From contig CAUJEQ010000179.1 of assembly GCA_963169135.1 (NCBI GenBank), positions 1 to 11,658 of the forward strand: a stretch of DNA of 11,658 nt, written 5' to 3'. Below the pieces are notes generated by a model. That model was not told the origin of the DNA. It ran no database searches and saw nothing but the letters and a program-made list of their open reading frames with translations. Positions 6,081-11,543 of this stretch are shown here, one piece after another. A program made the translations under genes and the position numbers. Source of the stretch: Chloroflexota bacterium. GTDB lineage: Bacteria; Chloroflexota; Dehalococcoidia; Tepidiformales; Tepidiformaceae. Numbering within the stretch: position 1 is the stretch's first letter; every line of letters begins with the position of its first letter.

Positions 6081-7316
6081 TTGGAGCCGCGTATCCAGTA
6101 CACCCGGACGAGCGATGGAGTGAATCTCGCCTACACCTCGTTCGGTGACGGCGGCGTACCTGTGATCGCGCTGCGGCCGCCGCAGCTGAGTCACATCGGC
6201 CTCGAGTTCGACCTGCCTTTCCAGACCCGCTACCACGAGTTCGAGCGGATGGCGGAGACGATGCAGGTGGTGCGGTTCGATTCGCGCGGTGCGGGGCTTT
6301 CGGACCGGGATGTTGCCGACATCTCGCTGGAGGCCCGCATTCGGGATATCGATGCCGTTGCGGACCGGCTGGGGCTCGACCGGTTCGCCATCCAGGCGAA
6401 CTTGCACGCGTGTTCGTGGGCGATCGCGTATGCCGCGGAACGGCCGGAGCGGGTGACGCACCTGGTGTTGCATCAGCCGTATACGCGGGGGAGCGATTAC
6501 TGGAACCAGGCGGCCCGGGCAGCGCTGGAGTCGCTGGTGACTGTTGACTGGGTGACGTACACGGAAGCGTCGATGTCCCACGCGTTCGGGTGGGTGCCGG
6601 GCGACATTCCGCGGGCGCTGGCGGCGCAGATGCGGGCGGCGATGACGCCGGAGGACTTCCTGAAGTACCTCCAGGCGGACCGGGAGACGGACGTGACGCC
6701 GCTGCTGAGCCGGGTGCTGTGCCCGGTGCTGGTGGTGCACTTCGACATGAACGCGCTCACACCCCGGGACCTGGCGGTGCGGCTGGCGGGGTCGGTGGCG
6801 GACGGACGGCTTGCGCTACCGGGGAACCTGCGAGACGCGATCCACGCGATGAGCGAGTTCCTGGAACACCGGGCCCCGGTGAAGGAGCCAGACGGCGGCT
6901 TCGACGACATGCCGCTGCGGATCGTGCTCGTGGCCAACGGGAACGCGCGGCCGGGAGTGATCGAGGAACGGATCGCCTCGCACGGGGGCGCGGCAGTGGC
7001 GCTGATGGGCGGCACGTCGACCGGGGTGTTCGGGTCGGCACAGGCGGCGCTCGGGTGTGCCCGGGTGCTGGCCGAGGAGACGGGCGCGAGCATTGGCGTG
7101 CACGCGGGCGAGCCGGGGTCGGCCCCGGCCTCCGAGGCCGACCAGTCGCTGGTTGTCGCGGTGCGGGCATCGGTGGTGGCGGCGCCGGGCGAGGTAGTGG
7201 TCTCGAACGTCGTGCGCGAACTGGTGGCGGGCAAGGGGTTCGGGTTCCGGGAGCTTTCGGCGCCGGTGGTGGTGCCGCTGATGACGGAACCATTGCGGTT
7301 GTTCGCGCTCCGGTAA
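6078..7316 (+). CDS. Alpha/beta-hydrolase fused to cyclase-like domain, both apparently inactive
   Basis: A protein of 412 residues with the architecture of mycobacterial LipJ (Rv1900c): an alpha/beta-hydrolase fold followed by a class III nucleotide cyclase homology domain. The hydrolase (about 5-265) is clear from IQYTRTSDGVNLAY, the oxyanion-side RFDSRGAGLSDR (66-77) and YAAERPERV (118-126). However, the nucleophile elbow GxSxGG reads ANLHAC (107-112), with Leu109 where Ser should be. The acid region reads MNALTP (224-229), and the expected GH reads GN (249-250). The C-terminal part (278-411) matches a cyclase domain through ASIGVHAGE (337-345), AAPGEVVVSNVVRELVAG (368-385) and LRLFAL. It lacks the N-terminal metal-binding FTDIVGST segment and much of the substrate site. 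The start is ATG 6078; in-frame alternatives are GTG 6075 and ATG 5949. A sensing or scaffolding pseudoenzyme is inferred. Confidence 0.85.
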   Translation: MLEPRIQYTRTSDGVNLAYTSFGDGGVPVIALRPPQLSHIGLEFDLPFQTRYHEFERMAETMQVVRFDSRGAGLSDRDVADISLEARIRDIDAVADRLGLDRFAIQANLHACSWAIAYAAERPERVTHLVLHQPYTRGSDYWNQAARAALESLVTVDWVTYTEASMSHAFGWVPGDIPRALAAQMRAAMTPEDFLKYLQADRETDVTPLLSRVLCPVLVVHFDMNALTPRDLAVRLAGSVADGRLALPGNLRDAIHAMSEFLEHRAPVKEPDGGFDDMPLRIVLVANGNARPGVIEERIASHGGAAVALMGGTSTGVFGSAQAALGCARVLAEETGASIGVHAGEPGSAPASEADQSLVVAVRASVVAAPGEVVVSNVVRELVAGKGFGFRELSAPVVVPLMTEPLRLFALR

Positions 7317-7326
7317 CGGTCGGGGC

Positions 7327-7332
7327 CATAAT
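7327..7332 (+). promoter_or_regulatory. Candidate -10 box of the thioesterase gene
   Basis: CATAAT (five of six to TATAAT) lies 6 bases before the ATG at 7339, within the 22-base gap after the hydrolase stop. No SD is present in that gap, so a leaderless internal promoter is plausible. Read-through from the hydrolase gene is also possible. Confidence 0.5.
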
Positions 7333-7338
7333 CCGGGC

Positions 7339-8037
7339 ATGGAAGAGACGGAACCAAAGGAACCTCTTGCGCGGCGTTCGAGCTGGATTGCCGATGAGGC
7401 GCCGCCGGAGGGTCAGCGCGCCGCGTTGCTGCGGCTGGTGGCGGCGATGCGCAAGATCACCGAAGGGCTGATGGACATGGACGCGCCCGAGGCGGATCTC
7501 GTGCTGGCGGCCGAGGCGACCGAGCGATTCGCGGAGCGGCTGGAAGCGACCCGCACCGGGCACCGGACGTGGGGTTTCGCCGAGACGTCGACTTCCGGGA
7601 ACACGCACGCGATGTTCGATCGGAGCCCGCTCATCGGGATGGGAAACCCCGTGGCGCCCCCGTTACGGCTGTGGGAGGAGGGCAACGAGGTGGTGGGGAC
7701 GGCGGTGTTCGGGACGCAGTACGAAGGCCCCCCGGGGCACGTGCACGGAGGCATGGTGGCGGCAGCCTTCGATGAGGCACTGGGGATGGCGCAGGCGATG
7801 ACCGGGCAGCCGGGGATGACTGGCACGCTGACGGTCCGCTATCGCCGGCCGACGCCACTGCACACGGAGGTGCGCTTTCGGGCGCGGGTGGCGCGGGTGG
7901 AGGGGCGGAAGATCTTCGCCTCGGGCACGTTGCACGCGGGCGAAGTGCTCTGCGCCGAGGCGGAGGGCGTGTTCATCATGGTCGATTTCGAACGGTTCCG
8001 GACGGCAGTGGAGCGGCAGGCGTCGGGGAAGGGTTGA
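7339..8037 (+). CDS. Hotdog-fold thioesterase (PaaI/THEM4-like)
   Basis: A protein of 232 residues. The C-terminal half (about 105-217) is a single hotdog domain: GPPGHVHGGMVAAAFDEALG (130-149) is the long central helix with the HGG turn (136-138) and the likely catalytic Asp145. It is followed by strands in LTVRYRRPTPLHTEVRFRAR and the closing LCAEAEGVFIMV. This family hydrolyses acyl-CoA thioesters; the physiological acyl group is unknown. The N-terminal 100 residues are helical, charged and unassigned (RAALLRLVAAMRKITEGLMD), longer than in minimal PaaI proteins. The gene follows the hydrolase-cyclase gene by 22 bases and ends facing the zinc-ribbon gene, with a hairpin between. The ATG at 7339 is supported by the CATAAT box 6 bases upstream. 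Confidence 0.9.
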   Translation: MEETEPKEPLARRSSWIADEAPPEGQRAALLRLVAAMRKITEGLMDMDAPEADLVLAAEATERFAERLEATRTGHRTWGFAETSTSGNTHAMFDRSPLIGMGNPVAPPLRLWEEGNEVVGTAVFGTQYEGPPGHVHGGMVAAAFDEALGMAQAMTGQPGMTGTLTVRYRRPTPLHTEVRFRARVARVEGRKIFASGTLHAGEVLCAEAEGVFIMVDFERFRTAVERQASGKG

Positions 8038-8064
8038 GACGGGTCCGTGCGGTGGCCAACCGAA

Positions 8065-8093
8065 AAGGCCACCCGCTTGCGGCGGGTGGCCTT
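8065..8093. terminator. Terminator hairpin between convergent genes
   Basis: AAGGCCACCCGC (8065-8076) and GCGGGTGGCCTT (8082-8093) form a perfect 12-bp GC-rich stem with a 5-base loop. Read on the minus strand it ends in CCTTTTCGG, so it most resembles an intrinsic terminator for the zinc-ribbon gene. On the plus strand it has no T run but could still stop the thioesterase transcript. An extra GGTGGCC at 8051-8057 can compete for the GGCCACC arm. Confidence 0.8.
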
Positions 8094-8149
8094 GCCGGGG
8101 TGTGCCGCCCAGGGGTGGCGGACGCACCGGAGGAGGGAGCGGAGCGTCT

Positions 8150-8323
8150 TTAGCCGTAGCGCCACTCGGGGGTTGCGGTGTGGCAGCCGGGGCAATACCG
8201 GTCGCGGCTGTCGTAGGCGGAGCTGCATTCGGGGCAGTTGCGGACAGCGGCTGCGGCTGCGTTGAGGACGGTGGATTCGGCGAAGATCTTTCGCCACCAG
8301 GGTTGTTGACCGGGACGGAGCAT
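8150..8323 (-). CDS. 57-aa zinc-ribbon protein under a c-di-AMP riboswitch
   Basis: A very small protein. The ATG at 8323 is chosen because AGGAGG (8329-8334) stands 5 bases upstream, a strong SD; an in-frame ATG at 8407 lacks one and lies in the leader. The N-terminus MLRPGQQPWWRKIFAEST is aromatic and basic, followed by an alanine-rich helix (about 19-28). The C-terminal half is a four-Cys zinc ribbon: CPEC at 30-33 and CPGC at 44-47, joined by ten residues, then an aromatic tail, TPEWRYG. Isolated ribbons of this sort bind zinc and typically mediate protein or nucleic-acid contacts. I cannot name the family. It is alone on its transcript, between a terminator and a c-di-AMP riboswitch, so c-di-AMP is expected to set its level. 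Function is unknown. Confidence 0.85.
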   Translation of the reverse strand: MLRPGQQPWWRKIFAESTVLNAAAAAVRNCPECSSAYDSRDRYCPGCHTATPEWRYG

Positions 8324-8398
8324 GTGAGCCTCCTGGAGAAGCGGTGGATGCGCGGCCGCCGGCGTTGAAGCCAGTGGTCTACGCAAACCAGGGCGTCT

Positions 8399-8439
8399 GA
8401 GAGGCACATGCGGCAGGCTGAGCGGCTGCCACGCCTCTC
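8399..8439 (-). other. Hairpin directly after the c-di-AMP aptamer, possible expression platform
   Basis: On the minus strand GAGAGGC (8439-8433) pairs with GCCTCTC (8405-8399), and inside it GGCAG (8430-8426) pairs with CTGCC (8416-8412). The first arm directly abuts and partly shares the purine-rich GGGAGAG tail of the aptamer, so the two folds may exclude each other. No T run follows, so control by translation, RNA stability or Rho is more likely than intrinsic termination. Confidence 0.5.
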
Positions 8440-8560
8440 CCTTCGCGCCTACGGGGTTAGCTGTCGGGTTCGGTGAGGGAGTTCACCTACCCGGCTGAAT
8501 GCCGGGATACACCCCAGGAAATGGTTCCCCCGTTCCGTGTCGCCACGGATTCGGCGCGCT
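8440..8560 (-). promoter_or_regulatory. c-di-AMP riboswitch (ydaO/yuaA class)
   Basis: On the minus strand the conserved blocks of this class occur in order. GCCGAATCCGTGG comes first, then CGGGGGAACCA (8532-8522), GGGGTGTATC (8515-8506, usually GGGGTGAATC) and GGGTAGG. The most diagnostic block, CGAACCCGACAGCTAACC (8472-8455), follows, then CGTAGGCGCG and GGGAGAG. CGCGCC (8558-8553) can pair with GGCGCG (8449-8444) as the closing stem. The RNA lies about 110 bases upstream of, and on the same strand as, the zinc-ribbon ATG. Known members usually reduce expression when c-di-AMP binds. Class assignment is by recognition of these blocks, not by a covariance search. Confidence 0.92.
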
Positions 8561-8561
8561 A

Positions 8562-8567
8562 TTTGTA
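8562..8567 (-). promoter_or_regulatory. Candidate -10 box upstream of the c-di-AMP riboswitch
   Basis: TACAAA on the minus strand, with TG three bases before it, lies just before the aptamer's closing stem. The implied start (about 8555-8558) is close to, and perhaps slightly inside, the first stem. The -35 is unclear (a TTAACA occurs about 20 bases upstream). Confidence 0.35.
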
Positions 8568-8677
8568 CCACAAACGCGAAGGGCTGGTGTTAAACCCGCG
8601 TAAATTGGCCTTGCAGAAGCATTGCGGCAGATCGGGGTTTGCCCTGGTGCGAGGGGAGCGGCTGGGCCACGAGGTGG
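8568..8677. other. Spacer between prs and the riboswitch leader; no gene seen
   Basis: About 110 bases downstream of the prs stop. I see no ORF with a ribosome site, no convincing terminator for prs (only weak GGCA/TGCC-type pairings) and no tRNA. The upstream promoter parts of the riboswitch transcript must lie here unless it is read through from prs. Confidence 0.5.
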
Positions 8678-9619
8678 TTACTGGAAGAGCGCGCCGACAC
8701 TCTGACCGGAGTGGATGCGGCCGATGGCATCGCCGAGCAGCGGAGCGACGGGGAGAATGGTCATGTTGGGCAGGCGCTTGGCCTCGGGAATCGGGATGGA
8801 GTCGGTGACGACGATCTCGCGGACGCCGGCTGCGCCGAGGCGCTCGATAGCGGGGCCGGTGAAGAGCCCGTGGTAACAGGCGATGATCGCGTCGCGCGCC
8901 CCGCGGTCGCGGAGGATGCGGACTGCCTCGGTGATGGTGCCGGCAGTGTCGATCTCGTCATCGATGACGAGGACATTGCGGCCCTCGACTTCGCCGATGA
9001 CGTTCATTGCTTCGGTACGGCCGGTGTTGCCGAGGCGGCGCTTTTCGATGATCGCGAGGGGCATGTCGAGCCTGGCGGCGACATCCCGCGCGCGCTTCTC
9101 GTCGCCCACATCGGGCGCGACGACGACGTAGTTGTCGAGGCGTTCCTGCTTGAAGTGGGCCGTCATCGTGAAGAGGGCGTTCAGCTCGTCGAGCGGGATG
9201 TTGAAGAAGCCCTGGATCTGGCCGGCGTGGAGGTTCATGGTCAGGACGCGGTCGGCGCCGGCGGTTTCGAGCATGTTGGCGATGAGGCGCGCGGTGATGG
9301 GGACGCGGGGCTGGTCCTTCTTATCGCTGCGGCCGTAGGCGTAGTAGGGGATGACGGCGGTGATGCGGCCTGCAGAGGCGCGGCGGGCGGCATCGATCAT
9401 GATGAGCAGTTCCATGATCGAGGTGTTGACCGGGCTGACGAAGGGTTGGACCAGGAAGACATCGCGCATGCGGATGTTTTCCTGGAACTGGACGAAGATG
9501 TTTTCGTTCGAGAATTCGAAAACATCGATCTTCCCGAGCTGGCGGCCGAGGCGCACGGCGATGGCCTGGGCGAGCTCCGGGTGGGCCCGGCCGGTGAAGA
9601 TCGCAAGGTCGTTGTACAC
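8678..9619 (-). CDS. prs: Ribose-phosphate pyrophosphokinase (PRPP synthetase)
   Basis: Makes PRPP from ribose 5-phosphate and ATP in the cytosol, feeding purine, pyrimidine, NAD, His and Trp synthesis. The 313 residues are the normal length. The ATP-side motif PYYAYGRSDKKDQPRVPI (91-108) is the RSDKKDQPR variant rather than the RQDRK form of E. coli. NLHAGQIQGFF (129-139) has Asn where most enzymes have Asp before the catalytic His131. APDVGDEKRA (168-177) carries the metal-binding Asp170. VLVIDDEIDTAGTI (216-229) is the PRPP-binding loop. The GTG at 9619 is chosen because homology begins there (VYNDLAIFTG) and GGGGAG (9634-9629) is 9 bases upstream. A short possible ORF ends 6 bases before the start. 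Confidence 0.97.
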   Translation of the reverse strand: MYNDLAIFTGRAHPELAQAIAVRLGRQLGKIDVFEFSNENIFVQFQENIRMRDVFLVQPFVSPVNTSIMELLIMIDAARRASAGRITAVIPYYAYGRSDKKDQPRVPITARLIANMLETAGADRVLTMNLHAGQIQGFFNIPLDELNALFTMTAHFKQERLDNYVVVAPDVGDEKRARDVAARLDMPLAIIEKRRLGNTGRTEAMNVIGEVEGRNVLVIDDEIDTAGTITEAVRILRDRGARDAIIACYHGLFTGPAIERLGAAGVREIVVTDSIPIPEAKRLPNMTILPVAPLLGDAIGRIHSGQSVGALFQ

Positions 9620-9625
9620 GGAAGG

Positions 9626-9772
9626 CTACTCCCCGGTCCTGAGGTCGAACCGCCCCGCCATGGGCGCAAGCCGAATGTACCACGCGGGCGGCAGTTGCCA
9701 GTAGTCGGAGGCGGGTGCGGGTTGTGTAAGAGTCGGGACCGGCGGCTGTCTAACCGTCAGGGCGGCGCGCAA
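9626..9772 (-). CDS. Possible 48-aa small protein upstream of prs (TTG start)
   Basis: An open frame of 48 codons opens with TTG at 9772, with GGAGG of a near-perfect SD (9792-9780) 9 bases upstream. The product is Pro-rich at first (RQPPVPTLTQPAPAS, 8-22) and then reads DYWQLPPAWYIRLAPMAGRF (23-42), ending RTGE. Its TAG (9628-9626) directly adjoins the prs SD and leaves 6 bases to the prs GTG, an arrangement typical of translational coupling. I recognise no family. Against it: the start is TTG, two Arg codons (AGA, AGG) are rare for this genome, and a TACATT box inside it could be the real prs promoter. Treat it as a candidate. Confidence 0.4.
   Translation of the reverse strand: MRAALTVRQPPVPTLTQPAPASDYWQLPPAWYIRLAPMAGRFDLRTGE
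9674..9679 (-). promoter_or_regulatory. Candidate -10 box of prs
   Basis: TACATT on the minus strand, with CTGGCA 16 bases upstream as a weak -35 (four of six). Transcription from about 9667 would give prs a leader of about 48 bases containing its SD. It competes with the idea that the region is coding for the 48-aa ORF. Confidence 0.35.
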
Positions 9773-9779
9773 CGGACCT

Positions 9780-9792
9780 CACCTCCTCCTTT
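9780..9792 (-). promoter_or_regulatory. Near-perfect ribosome binding site on the minus strand
   Basis: AAAGGAGGAGGTG on the minus strand closely matches the complement of the 16S rRNA 3' end and is the strongest SD in the window. The only sensible start at the correct distance is TTG 9772. A GTG inside the motif itself opens only a ten-codon frame. Confidence 0.55.
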
Positions 9793-9884
9793 GGTCGGAT
9801 GTCCGGGCGTTGTGTGAAGCGCATTACAGGAGCCGATGCCACTTCCTGACACGATGGCGGCAGAGGGAATTTGGGAGAACAACG

Positions 9885-10082
9885 GTGAAGACAACGAAGG
9901 TACGGATCGGGGCGGTCCTGGCGGCGGTGCTGGTTGCCGGCGGTACGCTGGCCGGTGCGATGGCCACGCAGGGTGGCAATCCGGAAGCGGGGACCAAGCG
10001 TGTCGCGCAGACGGAGGTCATGGGGAGCGCGGGCGAGCCGATCGTGTATGCGGGGAGCTACGGGCTGTACCCGTCGAAATAG
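9885..10082 (+). CDS. Small predicted secreted peptide (65 aa)
   Basis: A protein of 65 residues with a typical Sec signal: the charged start MKTTKVR, a hydrophobic stretch IGAVLAAVLVAGGTLAGAMA (8-27), and an AMA cleavage motif. The mature part would be only about 38 residues, without Cys, ending GEPIVYAGSYGLYPSK. If the signal is uncut, the protein would be a single-span membrane peptide. The GTG at 9885 is chosen because GGGAG (9873-9877) lies 7 bases upstream; the longer reading from an ATG at 9810 adds an unlikely Cys/His/Arg-rich extension. Codon use fits the neighbours. It is divergent from prs and converges on the RidA-like gene with a single base between the stops. Family and function are unknown. 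Confidence 0.6.
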   Translation: MKTTKVRIGAVLAAVLVAGGTLAGAMATQGGNPEAGTKRVAQTEVMGSAGEPIVYAGSYGLYPSK

Positions 10083-10083
10083 G

Positions 10084-10548
10084 TCAGGACACTTCGAAGA
10101 GGAATTCGACTTCGACAGGTACGCCAGAGGGCAGCTCGGCCACGCCGACGGCGATGCGCGCGTGACGGCCGGCCTCACCCAGCACATCGACCAGTAACTG
10201 CGAGGCGCCGTTGAGCACCTGTGGGTGGGCGGTGAAGCCTTCGGCGCTGGCCACATAGCCCCCGACGCGCAGGACGCGCGTGATGCGGTCGAGCGAGCCA
10301 AGTTCGGCGCGGACGACAGCGAGGGCCTGGATGGCGCAGGTGCGGGCGAGGTCGGCACCCTGTTCGATGGAGACGTTTGCCCCGAGCTTGCCCTGCATGG
10401 CCACGCTCGTGCCTTCGGCGTTTCGCGGGACCTGGCCGGAGACGAAGAGTTGGTTGCCGCTGCGCACACAGGGGACGTAGAGGCCGGCTGGAGCGCCGGG
10501 GGACGGGAGCTGGATGCCGAGTTCCTTGACGCGGGCTTCAGCGCTCAC
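10084..10548 (-). CDS. RidA/YjgF-family protein
   Basis: A protein of 154 residues, longer than classic RidA (about 130), in the YjgF/YER057c/UK114 superfamily and resembling its YjgF-like_1 subgroup. GNQLFVSGQVP (31-41), the central RVGGYVAS (94-101) and the closing ARIAVGVAELPSGVPVEVEF (129-148) are typical. The Arg of the ARIAVGVAELP segment corresponds to the conserved active-site Arg. True RidA hydrolyses reactive imines and enamines from PLP enzymes; for this subgroup the substrate is unknown, so ridA itself is not asserted. The GTG at 10548 overlaps the parB stop as GTGA, showing a shared transcript and translational coupling. Tail-to-tail with the secreted peptide gene. Confidence 0.9.
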   Translation of the reverse strand: MSAEARVKELGIQLPSPGAPAGLYVPCVRSGNQLFVSGQVPRNAEGTSVAMQGKLGANVSIEQGADLARTCAIQALAVVRAELGSLDRITRVLRVGGYVASAEGFTAHPQVLNGASQLLVDVLGEAGRHARIAVGVAELPSGVPVEVEFLFEVS

Positions 10549-11543
10549 TGGTACTCACCGAGGAGGGTGCTAACGACGTTTTCGAACTCCTCGGAGCTGT
10601 AGCACTCGATGACGATCTTCGCGCCCTTCTTCTGGGGTTCGACCCTCACGCGGGTACTGAGGGCGCGTCGGAGGCGGGCCTCGATGTCGGAGAGGGCGGA
10701 ATCGCGCCGGGCGGTCTGGGCGCCGGGCGAAGCGCTGGTGGCCGGGACGCCGGCCAGCTGGCGGCGGACGAAGCTCTCGGTGTCGCGGACGGAGAGCTTG
10801 CGCTTCACGACATCGCGCCAGGCGCTGACCCGGCCGCGGCCTTCGGGGAGGCCGAGGAGGGCACGCGCGTGGCCCTCGGTGATCTCGCCGGCGACGAGGC
10901 TGCGGCGGATCTCGGATTCGAGCTGGAGGAGGCGCAGGGCGTTCGCGACTGTTGCGCGATTCTTGCCGACGCGGCGGGCGACTTCTTCCTGGGTGAGGCC
11001 GTACTCCTCCACGAGGCGGCGATAGGCCATGGCTTCTTCGACGGGGTTGAGGTCGGCGCGCTGGATGTTCTCGATGAGGGCGAGTTCGAGGAGTTCGTGG
11101 TCGGCCGCTTCGCGGATGACCACGGGGACCGTTTCGAGTCCGGCGAGGCGTGCTGCCTGGAGCCGGCGCTCACCGGCGATGAGGCGGTAGCCTCCGTCCT
11201 CGTCGCGGCTGACGACGAGGGGCTGGATGATGCCATGTTCGCGGATGGAATCGGAGAGTTCGCGCAGTTTCTCCGGTTCGAAGTCGGTGCGGGGCTGTTC
11301 GGGGTTTGGCGCGATGAGGTCGAGGTCGAGCTGATCGGGGCCGCCGCGGCGGGTGGCGAGAGCCTGTGGCAACGTGGTAGCCACAGGGGACGCCGGGGGT
11401 CCGGGAGGGCGTTCCTCGCGGGGCTCCGGGGGTGTCTCGATGGCGGGTTCGGCGTGCTCTTCCGGCTCGGAGGATGGGGCGGTCGCGGCTCCACCAAAGA
11501 GGGCATCGAGGCCCCGGCCCAGTCCACGTTTTGGCTGTGTCAT
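10545..11543 (-). CDS. parB: Chromosome-partitioning protein ParB
   Basis: Binds parS sites near the origin and spreads as a CTP-gated clamp for chromosome segregation with ParA. In 332 residues it shows the N-terminal KRGLGRGLDALF (5-16), the peptide that contacts ParA. A Pro/Glu-rich linker (about 20-70) follows, somewhat long. The ParB/Srx CTPase domain (about 72-170) carries GERRLQAAR (124-132) and ENIQRADLNPVEEA (158-171). An HTH lies at 183-204 (LTQEEVARRVGKNRATVANA), and a C-terminal dimerisation segment ends IVIECYSSEEFENVVSTLL. The ATG overlaps the parA stop as ATGA, and the parB stop overlaps the RidA-like gene as GTGA. No convincing parS palindrome is seen in this window. Confidence 0.97.
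   Translation of the reverse strand: MTQPKRGLGRGLDALFGGAATAPSSEPEEHAEPAIETPPEPREERPPGPPASPVATTLPQALATRRGGPDQLDLDLIAPNPEQPRTDFEPEKLRELSDSIREHGIIQPLVVSRDEDGGYRLIAGERRLQAARLAGLETVPVVIREAADHELLELALIENIQRADLNPVEEAMAYRRLVEEYGLTQEEVARRVGKNRATVANALRLLQLESEIRRSLVAGEITEGHARALLGLPEGRGRVSAWRDVVKRKLSVRDTESFVRRQLAGVPATSASPGAQTARRDSALSDIEARLRRALSTRVRVEPQKKGAKIVIECYSSEEFENVVSTLLGEYQ

Noticed and set aside
8639..9817. 392-codon plus-strand frame opposite prs
   Set aside because: Low-complexity shadow of prs; no domain and no ribosome site.
9810..9884. Longer start (ATG 9810) for the secreted peptide
   Set aside because: It would bury the signal peptide behind a Cys/Arg-rich segment, whereas GTG 9885 has a well-placed SD.
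9836..10165. 109-codon plus-strand frame preceded by AGGAG
   Set aside because: SD spacing is only 3 bases, and the frame runs out of register through the secreted peptide gene and antisense to the RidA-like gene.
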